A DNA stretch of 35,684 bases from Methanobacteriota archaeon (GTDB taxonomy: Archaea; Halobacteriota; Methanomicrobia; Methanomicrobiales; Methanomicrobiaceae). The notes beneath the pieces were generated by a model. It saw only the letters and a list, made by a program, of their open reading frames with translations. It was not told the origin of the DNA and did no database searches. The stretch spans positions 1-35,684 of the forward strand of contig JAENYT010000015.1 in the NCBI GenBank assembly GCA_016841665.1. Reading direction: 5' to 3'. Below, piece by piece: positions 19,402 to 26,763 of the stretch (positions within the stretch are counted from its first letter, which is position 1; each line of letters starts with the position of its first letter). The translations under genes were made by a program, and so were the position numbers.

Positions 19402-20339
19402 AAATTATTGGCTCTGTAGAATTCCTCAACAAGAACTACAAAGAATGATTTTTTCATCACCATCCTGAGGTTATAGAGAATCAGTTTGATCTTGATCTCC
19501 TTGACCTGATACCAGTATCTGCGTGCTTTCAGGTTCTCCCCGAATCTCCTTTTAAGGACTGAGAAGACTGTTTCGACGAGATTTCTCTGGTGATAGACAT
19601 CTTCATCGAACTCGGCCATATTCTGTCTTCGATATCTCCCTGAGATCCGTTTCCTCTTTCTTTCTCGTGCCGGTATCATCGATCGAGATTGCAGTTCTTC
19701 CCTGATCTGCCGGTGGATCGATTCTGCGTCGTATCCCTTGTCCATGACATATACGCTGGCCTTCCTGGCCCGGTGAGACTGTCTCAGTACTGTGATTGCA
19801 TGCTGTGAATCGTGGACAGGGTTCTGGGATATCTTCCATCCCAAGATGACCTGGTTCTCGGTATCAACTGCAATCGACGTCTTCAGGAACCTCTTTCTGG
19901 CCTTTCCCGTCCTCCAGGAGTAATAGTGACTGGCATACGAACTGGTGAATCCCGACGAATCGATGGCTGTTATCGGGATTGTCTCCCCCCATAAGTAGAA
20001 CCGGGCAATCACCCTATTGAGGATTCTGTTGAGTATGATTGAGCCGATCCTCGTGGTGAATTTGTGCAACGTCGTATAATGCGGGACAGTATGTAGATCA
20101 AGTTGTTCTCTAACAGAATCCATTATGGCGAGTAATTCAACTGTATCCCGGTAATCCTCCTGCAGATACTCTTTGAACAGGATGAGCACCATCAACTGGT
20201 GCTGATTGTAGGTCTTTTTGGAGAATCTGGAAGAATAGAGAGGTATCCTTGATGCCTTCACTGCATCCAGAGCCGCATCAATAAAACTGATATACTTATT
20301 CGTCGATCCATGTACCGGCTCCTTGTTTGATATAGGCAT
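19374..20339 (-). CDS. IS5-like DDE transposase, stop codon lies outside the element
   Basis: The 321-residue protein starts at ATG 20339 and has a basic N-terminal part ([18 protein letters not shown]) and an IS4/IS5 DDE core: Asp127 in [11 protein letters not shown], Asp200 in VYVMDKGYD, and Glu256 in [16 protein letters not shown] with the usual nearby Y/R residues ([13 protein letters not shown]). The frame is open through the left inverted repeat, whose last in-element codon is GCC (Ala310); the final 11 residues and the TGA at 19374-19376 come from the target duplication and the end of the GT4 gene. The catalytic triad is intact, so the element may be active. Confidence 0.92.
   Translation of the reverse strand: MPISNKEPVHGSTNKYISFIDAALDAVKASRIPLYSSRFSKKTYNQHQLMVLILFKEYLQEDYRDTVELLAIMDSVREQLDLHTVPHYTTLHKFTTRIGSIILNRILNRVIARFYLWGETIPITAIDSSGFTSSYASHYYSWRTGKARKRFLKTSIAVDTENQVILGWKISQNPVHDSQHAITVLRQSHRARKASVYVMDKGYDAESIHRQIREELQSRSMIPARERKRKRISGRYRRQNMAEFDEDVYHQRNLVETVFSVLKRRFGENLKARRYWYQVKEIKIKLILYNLRMVMKKSFFVVLVEEFYRANNFQLIDSRYA
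19402..19409. repeat. Target-site duplication, left copy (AAATTATT)
   Basis: AAATTATT directly precedes the left inverted repeat of the insertion sequence and is identical to 20419-20426. Exact 8-bp agreement shows the element inserted as a single event and has not rearranged since. Confidence 0.9.
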
Positions 20340-20418
20340 ATTGAATGAAGGAGCCTCCGTACCTTTGATCTTGTGGTCGATTTTTAATTCCGGCTCAAGA
20401 TAGCATTTCTACAGAGCC
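19410..20418. mobile_element. Complete insertion sequence, 1009 bp, IS5-like
   Basis: The element is bounded by a perfect 12-bp inverted repeat, GGCTCTGTAGAA at 19410-19421 and TTCTACAGAGCC at 20407-20418, with 15 of the first 17 positions matching, and by 8-bp direct repeats. It carries one transposase gene on the minus strand. A single DDE gene, short inverted repeats and 8-bp duplications fit the ISH1-type branch of the IS5 family known in archaea, though family placement is inferred from the protein and ends only. It landed exactly after the stop of a GT4 gene, in the AT-rich island. Confidence 0.92.
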
Positions 20419-20426
20419 AAATTATT
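20419..20426. repeat. Target-site duplication, right copy (AAATTATT)
   Basis: Identical to 19402-19409 and directly adjacent to the right inverted repeat of the insertion sequence. Confidence 0.9.
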
Positions 20427-20656
20427 ATAATTTAATATTAGTCTGATCATTTAGATGATGTAATTAATAACTATCCAGTGGATCTCAATGATATTTTTGC
20501 AGATATTCATCTAGGGAGTAATATCAATTTTCGTTTTTTTGAGATTATCATTATAATAAAATAAATTTATAGCTAATTTAATCAATGCAATTTAGAATAC
20601 TTACCAAGATCCTTACTGGATCAATCTAAAAATTTTAATTTTATGCATCATACACA

Positions 20657-21604
20657 TTATATGAATAATTTGTTTTTAAAAATAATGATTCCTTGGACAA
20701 TATATCCCGATTTTGACAAAATATCGCACTTATTTTTAAAAATTTGATTTTCATTTGAAGAGCAAAGAAGTAATAAATATACATGAAAAAGCAGTAATCT
20801 AATCAAAACTAAAAAATTAATAAAAATATTTAATATAATACTTATAAATGATGTCCCATTATCAATTAATTGTGTAATGTTTGATTTTCCTTGCCAATAA
20901 TATCTCTGAGAAAACCAATTTTTTTTCGTTCTTTCCTCAGTAACATGGTGGAGTGCGATAATTTTTGGATTGTAGAATATTTTGAGCCCATGCTTCCGCA
21001 TTCTGAAAAAATAATCATTCTCATCATTTGATAGTAAATTTGAGCCTTTTCGACCTAGGTTGGTATTAAAATAGCCGATTAATTCTGGAATGTTCTTTTT
21101 AAAAGCCATATTCCCTCCTCCGATATTGCGATTGCTGCGTTCGAGGAAAAATGGCTTATTGCCGTAATCGAAATGTCCCAAAGGTTTTAACATCGAATCT
21201 GCAATCCATTGTGGACGGCTAGCCTCCCAGACAAGTTCAATCTTCCCACCACATGCGTCGGGGGATTGGGATGTCTTTTCAAATGTATTGATTATTTCCT
21301 CAAGCCAATTTTTAGAAGCCAAACCATCGTCATCTAAAAACGCAATATATTCACCCTTTGCGTTTTGCCAACCTGTATTGCGGGCTTGGGAAAGACCTTT
21401 TATGGGATCATATAAATATTTAATGTTCCTTTTTGATGAATACTTTATTGAGACATCTTTGGTATTATCTGTTGAGCCATTATCAACAATAATTATCTCA
21501 TATTGTTCGTCTGGAAGCGATTGGTTGATTAGACTTAATAATGCTTTTTCCAAATAATGTGCTCTATTTAATGTACAGATTATCGCAGAGATTTTTATAT
21601 CCAT
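20657..21604 (-). CDS. Family 2 glycosyltransferase with C-terminal membrane segment
   Basis: ATG 21604 (MDIKISAIICTLNRAHYLEK) is the likely start; an in-frame GTG three codons earlier is possible. The 315-residue enzyme has the GT-A features IIIVDNGSTDNTKDV, GLSQARNTGWQNAKGEYIAF and the metal-binding LDDDGLA, then a GGGNMAFKKNIPELIGYF and NDENDYFFRMRKHG acceptor region. A long hydrophobic stretch (SIILNIFINFLVLIRLLLFH) near the C-terminus suggests membrane anchoring. It shares its whole layout with the GT2 at 8673-9653, so the two may be paralogues of different composition. It is the last gene of the operon headed by wzm. Confidence 0.88.
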   Translation of the reverse strand: MDIKISAIICTLNRAHYLEKALLSLINQSLPDEQYEIIIVDNGSTDNTKDVSIKYSSKRNIKYLYDPIKGLSQARNTGWQNAKGEYIAFLDDDGLASKNWLEEIINTFEKTSQSPDACGGKIELVWEASRPQWIADSMLKPLGHFDYGNKPFFLERSNRNIGGGNMAFKKNIPELIGYFNTNLGRKGSNLLSNDENDYFFRMRKHGLKIFYNPKIIALHHVTEERTKKNWFSQRYYWQGKSNITQLIDNGTSFISIILNIFINFLVLIRLLLFHVYLLLLCSSNENQIFKNKCDILSKSGYIVQGIIIFKNKLFI

Positions 21605-21627
21605 CCCATCCACATCCGTTTAGTGTA

Positions 21628-22839
21628 TTAATATCTTGATTTCTTGAAAGTCAGTATTGATTTCGCAACTCGATTACTGGATTTTCCGTCAAATGGGGCT
21701 AATTCTTTTTGAATCAACTCTTTCTGAGCGGTCCAGATTTTTTCCAGTTTACTTTCATCTGTATGAATTTGCAATATTGCACTCACCAATGCATCAACCG
21801 TACGAATATTTATTGAGATATTTGGTATTGTATCCCAAATCGCAGGATATTTATTGATATCTCTGACCGTCACGATAGGTCTTCCGAGGATTGCGGCTTC
21901 AAATGCAGCAGTTGAAAAAACGGTGACGATGGCGCTCGAATTTAATATCTGGCTATAAAGATCTCCGTTAGATGATAAAACGTTCAAATGAGTGCATATC
22001 TCGTTCCACCAACTTGAGTAATCCTCTATTGATTCGTTTGGATGAAGTCGAATATTAAATTTATATTCCGGGCTAAGTCTTTTCGCCGAATCGTTGAATA
22101 CTTTTAGTAAGTTTCTGTAATCTTCCTCCTCCCAGATACCATATTCGCAGTATCTCGTCAGGGGTTGTGATAATATTAAGATCTCTTTTTTTTTGATGAA
22201 TTGGACGTTTTTGTCTGATTCTCTTATTCTGAATAATTTATCAAAGCGTGGTTGTCCTGTCACAACGATTGAATTTGAGTTAATACCGGCTTTTTCCCAC
22301 AAATGACGGTAATATTCTGACATAACAGCGAAAACCGTGGCATTTCCATGACCATAGCCATTTGAATGTGGTAATGGAGAAAGTACTGATTTTATGCGTT
22401 TTTTTAAATTTTTTTTATCATTTCTTTCTTGTCGAGGATCGACATGATTCAAAATAATCGAAGGGTTGAATGGCCCCTCTTGTACCAAAATAGAGGGAAT
22501 TTTTTTCCTTTTTGATTCTTCAATCATCGCAACTTGCAATGGAGGATGATCATCTCCTAATAGTAATATATCTGGATTAAAATTTTTTAGAATTGAACGG
22601 AACTGGAATATAAATTGAAAATAATCTTGAATGTTGAAGTCTTTTGGTTTTTTTCGGATTCTTTTTAATATACATAATGGCCACTCCAAATTTTTGATAT
22701 AGTCATCAGGGCCATATCCATAATAATTTCGTAAGCTCAAGGCAACTATTTCGTTTTTTTCAATTTTATTTAGTTCTTCAATGATCGCTTCAGCTGCTTG
22801 GGCGTGTGACTGTGTAGAACATTGAATCAATATTTTCAT
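21628..22839 (-). CDS. GT-B-fold surface carbohydrate protein next to neuB, candidate nonulosonate transferase
   Basis: The start is ATG 22839 (MKILIQCSTQSHAQAAEAII). The 403-residue product resembles the TagB/TagF and 2-epimerase-like GT-B proteins of surface glycan loci: PDILLLGDDHPPLQVAMIEE, IPSILVQEGPFNPSI, VVTGQPRFDKLF, KFNIRLHPNESIEDY and VTVFSTAAFEAAILGRPIVT. The HPNES and STAAFEA segments match the donor-binding signatures of that superfamily. Its position directly after neuB and in the same operon as neuA suggests that it uses the CMP-nonulosonic acid made there, which is inference. A NeuC-like epimerase role is less likely because NeuC sequence hallmarks are not seen. It lies 16 bases after neuB. 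Confidence 0.72.
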   Translation of the reverse strand: MKILIQCSTQSHAQAAEAIIEELNKIEKNEIVALSLRNYYGYGPDDYIKNLEWPLCILKRIRKKPKDFNIQDYFQFIFQFRSILKNFNPDILLLGDDHPPLQVAMIEESKRKKIPSILVQEGPFNPSIILNHVDPRQERNDKKNLKKRIKSVLSPLPHSNGYGHGNATVFAVMSEYYRHLWEKAGINSNSIVVTGQPRFDKLFRIRESDKNVQFIKKKEILILSQPLTRYCEYGIWEEEDYRNLLKVFNDSAKRLSPEYKFNIRLHPNESIEDYSSWWNEICTHLNVLSSNGDLYSQILNSSAIVTVFSTAAFEAAILGRPIVTVRDINKYPAIWDTIPNISINIRTVDALVSAILQIHTDESKLEKIWTAQKELIQKELAPFDGKSSNRVAKSILTFKKSRY

Positions 22840-22855
22840 ATTATTCCGCAAAGAT

Positions 22856-23725
22856 CTAATTTTTTCGCAATTTATTGATTACAGGAATTTCACTTTCATA
22901 AATTCTTTTTTGCCCATCTCCCATTGCCTTTTCAATCACGCGGATATCCCTTACAAGGCGCCAGAGACCTCCTGGTTCCACCGACGCCGCCTGATCGCTT
23001 CCCCACATTGCCCGGTCAAGCGTAATATGCCGCTCAACAAAGCATGCTCCTAAAACGACTGCAGCAACTGTTGTTTGCAGTCCGACTTCATGGCCCGAGT
23101 ACCCAATCGGGTTTTCAAATTCTTTTTGGAGGGTCTGAATCATTCTGAGATTGAGCTCTTCAGGTCTGCAGGGATAGCTGCTCGTGGTGTGGGCGATAAG
23201 AAGCCTCTCTGAATCGAGAAGAGAAACTGCATGCCTGATTTCTTCCATCGTAGACATGCCGGTGGAAAGAATCATTGGTCGACCTGTATCGTTTATCCGC
23301 ATTAATAGGGCATCATCGGTGAGCGATGCGGATGCAATCTTGTGGCAAACTGGTTCGAATTGCTCGATGAAGTCAACAGATGGAATGTCCCAACAGGATG
23401 CAAACCAATCAATGCCTTTTGCTCTGCAATATTTATCGATTTCTTCGAATTCTTCCTTTTCAAATTCAACTTTACACTTATATTCGATATAGGGTATCAG
23501 CCCCCAGGGTGTTTCTCGAAGAATATTTCTCTGTTCTTGAGGAACGCAGAGGTCAGGGGTTCTTTTTTGGAATTTCACTGCATTGCATCCCGCAAGAGCT
23601 GCGGCATCAATTAATTTTTTTGCAATCTCAACAGAACCGTTGTGGTTTATTCCAATCTCGCCAATAATGTATGTTCCATTTCCGTTACCGATTGGTTGTC
23701 CACCGATTGTCACAAATTTTGGCAT
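22856..23725 (-). CDS. NeuB-family nonulosonic acid synthase lacking the SAF domain
   Basis: This 289-residue TIM-barrel enzyme would condense phosphoenolpyruvate with a mannose-type sugar to form a nonulosonic acid. Diagnostic features are YIIGEIGINHNGSVEIAKKL near the start, NAVKFQKRTPD, IDWFASCWDIPSVDFIE, KIASASLTDDALLMRI, ILSTGMSTMEEI, PIGYSGHEVGL and CFVERHITLDRAMWGSDQAA. GGTGA lies 6 bases before the ATG at 23725. The frame stops after the barrel (VINKLRKN), so the C-terminal antifreeze-like SAF domain of standard NeuB (about 340-350 residues) is missing. The product (Neu5Ac, legionaminate, pseudaminate or KDN) cannot be read from sequence. It overlaps the upstream methyltransferase by 16 bases. 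Confidence 0.88.
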   Translation of the reverse strand: MPKFVTIGGQPIGNGNGTYIIGEIGINHNGSVEIAKKLIDAAALAGCNAVKFQKRTPDLCVPQEQRNILRETPWGLIPYIEYKCKVEFEKEEFEEIDKYCRAKGIDWFASCWDIPSVDFIEQFEPVCHKIASASLTDDALLMRINDTGRPMILSTGMSTMEEIRHAVSLLDSERLLIAHTTSSYPCRPEELNLRMIQTLQKEFENPIGYSGHEVGLQTTVAAVVLGACFVERHITLDRAMWGSDQAASVEPGGLWRLVRDIRVIEKAMGDGQKRIYESEIPVINKLRKN

Positions 23726-24522
23726 TTTATGTCACCTTTCCCCAAAAAATAATAAGCATAATTAACTTCTGGTTTGAGATATATTGCAATTGGTTTAAAT
23801 CCGATCTCATTGGCAATATTCCAGAATTCTTCAATTTTATAAGAAGTAAAATTTACTGCATTTTGATAATAATCTCTCGTTTTTGGTGCGAATCGATTTG
23901 AACCATCATCATATCTAATCTGGATCAGTGCAATACTTTGATTTGATAGCAATTTGTATGCCAGTTTGGTTACTTTAATCCCGTATTCTTTACTAGGAAA
24001 ATGCTGGTAAACTGCGGTAGACAGGAAAAAGTCGACATCAGGTTTGATTAAATCTACGCAGTCTTCTGGAGAATTTGCTGGAATTAGTACTTTATTGAAT
24101 CCAAAATATTCATTTTCCATTAATTGACGTTCGCATTCATCTAAATTTGGTGAAGATATATCAATCCCATAAATTTTGTTCAATTCTTTTGAAAACCATA
24201 TCAGATTTGCACCCCCTCCTGGTCCCCATTCGATCATGCTGCGTATCTGGCCTGTCATCTCTGTTAGGTCGCATAATTTTTTGTACATAAAAAAATGTTT
24301 TTTACCAATTTTGTTCCAAGATTCATCGTCACACCAGCGGCCGCTACCACGCCAATGTGACAGATCCTGAATTGTAGAATTTTCTTGACTTGAACTCCAA
24401 TATTTTTTTGCATCATTAGAAATTTTATCCTCTTTCTCTGGAACTATCTCGATTATTTTGGAGAGTACTGATGATATTCTCATGCGATTATTGAATGTTG
24501 TATCAGTTTTTTTCTTTGTCAT
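23710..24522 (-). CDS. SAM-dependent methyltransferase-like protein of the nonulosonate operon
   Basis: ATG 24522 (MTKKKTDTTFNNRMRISSVL) overlaps the neuA-HAD stop as ATGA, which decides this start over a longer frame. The 270-residue protein has a class I methyltransferase core with a variant motif I, MIEWGPGGGANLIWFSKELN, followed by IYGIDISSPNLDEC, PDVDFFLSTAVYQHFPSKEY and LLSNQSIALIQIRYDDG. The AdoMet-binding glycine cluster and acidic ribose-contact residue are visible, so activity is plausible. Being placed between neuA and neuB suggests methylation of the nonulosonic acid or of the chain end, but the target is unknown. It overlaps neuB by 16 bases. Confidence 0.75.
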   Translation of the reverse strand: MTKKKTDTTFNNRMRISSVLSKIIEIVPEKEDKISNDAKKYWSSSQENSTIQDLSHWRGSGRWCDDESWNKIGKKHFFMYKKLCDLTEMTGQIRSMIEWGPGGGANLIWFSKELNKIYGIDISSPNLDECERQLMENEYFGFNKVLIPANSPEDCVDLIKPDVDFFLSTAVYQHFPSKEYGIKVTKLAYKLLSNQSIALIQIRYDDGSNRFAPKTRDYYQNAVNFTSYKIEEFWNIANEIGFKPIAIYLKPEVNYAYYFLGKGDIKCQNL

Positions 24523-25688
24523 GCTGATCGTTGAAGTATAAGTTCGCATAATTCTCTTATCGCACCGCATCCTCCTTTGTTTTCAAGGATGATGTTGGCT
24601 GCATTTTTTACGGATGGATGTGCATCCTGAACGACAACGCCACACCCTACAGCCTGAAGGCACTCCAGATCATTCACATCATTTCCGATATATACCACAT
24701 TTGAGGCATCTATATTCTCATTTTTTAGCCAATCATTCAATATCTCGATTTTTCGTTGAATATTCTGTTTGCAAGGTATATTCAATTTTCGACATCGAGC
24801 TGCGACTACAGGATTTTCTTCTTTGGAAATGACAAGAACCGGAATATTGAGTGATTTTAACCTCTCTATTCCCATCCCATCGCTTCTATTACAAAATACA
24901 GCTTCTTTGCCGTCATCGAAAACCAATACCCTGTTATCCGTGAATACGCCGTCGAAATCAAGGATCAATGCATCTATTCTTTCTGGAATGAGTTCTGATT
25001 TTTCTTGTTTCTGTTGTTCCCGCATAAGAGTCTCTGCAACCTTGAAATCAATCGGTTCGTCAATTTCAACACATCGTTCAACGGGCGTTACATGCATTAC
25101 GGTTTTTCCAAAAAAACGGTGTTTGGCCTTGATAAAGCCCTCAGTACGCATCGCATATACAGCCCCGGTTTCAAGATATTGCAGGTCCTTCTCCTGGCGC
25201 ATGAGGCGTATGCTTTCATTATGGTTAATTCCCGTTGCATTACCGCCCGATTCCTGTTTCCAGAGGAAATGATGAAACGGTGTTACCGCGAGTGCTGAAT
25301 CTGCATCACCGTAAATCAGCATATCAACAGTCCCTTCAATATCTTCTGGGGATGTAAGAGGAGATGTACACTGGAGAAATACAATTATCTCAGGCAAATA
25401 ATTTTCATTTTCCTTTAGATAATCAAGCGTGTGTAGCAGAGCAGCTTCGGAAGGTGCGAAATCTCCACTGATTTCATCAGGACGTAAGACCACTTCTGCA
25501 CCATATTTTTTGGATACAGCGGCGATTTCAGAATCATCAGTTGATACTACAACTCTGTCAATATACTTCGCATTAAAAGCACATTCAATTGTGTGGGCGA
25601 TAAGTGGTTTTCCGGCTATTGGACGGATATTTTTGCGGGGGATGCCTTTGGAGCCACCGCGGGCTGGGATGATTGCTAACAAATTCAT
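24519..25688 (-). CDS. CMP-nonulosonate synthetase fused to a KdsC-like HAD phosphatase
   Basis: ATG 25688 begins MNLLAIIPARGGSKGIPRKN, the CTP-binding signature of NeuA-type cytidylyltransferases. Residues 1 to about 225 form this domain, with VVVSTDDSEIAAVSKKYGAE, FLQCTSPLTSPEDI and YLETGAVYAM. From about 235 a HAD domain follows: motif I LILDFDGVFTDNRV, motif II VLVISKEENPVVAARC, a lysine in NIQRKIEILNDW, and motif IV VVYIGNDVNDLECLQAVG, all as in KdsC-type phosphatases. The fusion would dephosphorylate a nonulosonic acid 9-phosphate and activate the sugar as its CMP derivative. It stands between two methyltransferase genes and overlaps the next by 4 bases. Confidence 0.9.
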   Translation of the reverse strand: MNLLAIIPARGGSKGIPRKNIRPIAGKPLIAHTIECAFNAKYIDRVVVSTDDSEIAAVSKKYGAEVVLRPDEISGDFAPSEAALLHTLDYLKENENYLPEIIVFLQCTSPLTSPEDIEGTVDMLIYGDADSALAVTPFHHFLWKQESGGNATGINHNESIRLMRQEKDLQYLETGAVYAMRTEGFIKAKHRFFGKTVMHVTPVERCVEIDEPIDFKVAETLMREQQKQEKSELIPERIDALILDFDGVFTDNRVLVFDDGKEAVFCNRSDGMGIERLKSLNIPVLVISKEENPVVAARCRKLNIPCKQNIQRKIEILNDWLKNENIDASNVVYIGNDVNDLECLQAVGCGVVVQDAHPSVKNAANIILENKGGCGAIRELCELILQRSA

Positions 25689-25701
25689 GTTCAAATTTCC
25701 A

Positions 25702-26739
25702 CTACCATATCATGTTGATCAGTTTTCTTAACATATTTCGAGTGCGTTTCACTGGAATAAGTGCTTTATTAAAAATGCTGGTGTATTTGAGAATATTCAT
25801 TCGGCGGAAGATTTCTATGAAGTACAAATAAAATAATATTCTATAATACTCATTTTTCTGATTTTCATTTTCAATATTTTCTTTTGTCTTTTGAAACAAG
25901 GCACAAATTATTTGGTCTCCCATGATAATTTTGAAACCCGCTCGAGACATCAAGGATGATAGTGTAAAAAGAGTGAAATGATAAAGATGCGCATTTTGTA
26001 AAAATAGTAAAATATCTCCGTAAGTACGATGGATGTTAAAAATACCTGGAACTTCAATATATAGATATCCATCTTCATTAAGCAATTCTGAAATTTGATT
26101 AATACTTTCCAAGGGATGCGGGAAGTGTTCTAAAACATGACTGAGAATTACTAAATTTGCGGGACCATATCTGGATAGCGACGTAGCATCTCCATTTTCC
26201 AATATAAGTCCTTCTTCTCTTCCACGTTTAAGATAATCACTTCCTAAATCGCAGCCGAAGGTGAGCCATCCATTATTTTTAAAGGGTAAAAGGGTGCCCC
26301 CAGCACCACAACCAATGTCAAAAACTTTTAATTGAGAGTGGGATTCCGATTCAATATGCTTACAAATAAAATTGTATATTTTTTCTCCATGTTTTGTTTG
26401 CTCTCTGAAAAATGAATCTGGTGCTTGGGGACTTCCAACATATATTGGTCTGTAATCATTTTCATAAAATTTTTTAAGACTAGATTCATTCAATCGAGGG
26501 CTCGTCCACATTATTCCGCAACGATTACATAGATGTGTAGGAACTGAGAGACCGTATCTATCTCGCGTAGCAATAATCACACCTTCTTTTTCGCCACATA
26601 AACACGGGACTTTTTCAAATAAATAATCCCCATTTTTTATTTTTTGTTTAAATTTTTTTATTGCATTTAATTGCGGATTATTTAATTGCATTACTGATTT
26701 ATTTTGGTTAAATAATCTTGATAATATCAAATGCTTCAT
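25702..26739 (-). CDS. Class I methyltransferase with N-terminal zinc-ribbon-like motif
   Basis: ATG 26739 follows GAGG by about 7 bases. In the 345-residue product, PCLCGEKEGVIIATRDRYGL and HLCNRCGIMWTSPRL contain C-x-C and C-x2-C pairs that could bind zinc, the pattern seen at the start of C- and O-methyltransferases of sugar pathways. The AdoMet domain follows: VFDIGCGAGGTLLPFKNNGW, TFGCDLGSDYLKRG, LVILSHVLEHFPHPLESI and LLNEDGYLYIEVPGI. The C-terminal 100 residues are rich in aromatic and basic residues with no clear domain. It is the first gene after wzt in the operon and may cap or modify the exported polymer, as in some ABC-dependent O-antigen systems. Confidence 0.82.
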   Translation of the reverse strand: MKHLILSRLFNQNKSVMQLNNPQLNAIKKFKQKIKNGDYLFEKVPCLCGEKEGVIIATRDRYGLSVPTHLCNRCGIMWTSPRLNESSLKKFYENDYRPIYVGSPQAPDSFFREQTKHGEKIYNFICKHIESESHSQLKVFDIGCGAGGTLLPFKNNGWLTFGCDLGSDYLKRGREEGLILENGDATSLSRYGPANLVILSHVLEHFPHPLESINQISELLNEDGYLYIEVPGIFNIHRTYGDILLFLQNAHLYHFTLFTLSSLMSRAGFKIIMGDQIICALFQKTKENIENENQKNEYYRILFYLYFIEIFRRMNILKYTSIFNKALIPVKRTRNMLRKLINMIW

Positions 26740-26763
26740 AACTTAGCCTCATTTTTGACTTTA

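Noticed and set aside
21628-22839. NeuC-type UDP-GlcNAc 2-epimerase
   Set aside because: The GT-B fold is similar, but the QPRFD, HPNES and STAAFEA segments fit TagB/TagF-like transferases better, and NeuC hallmarks were not found.
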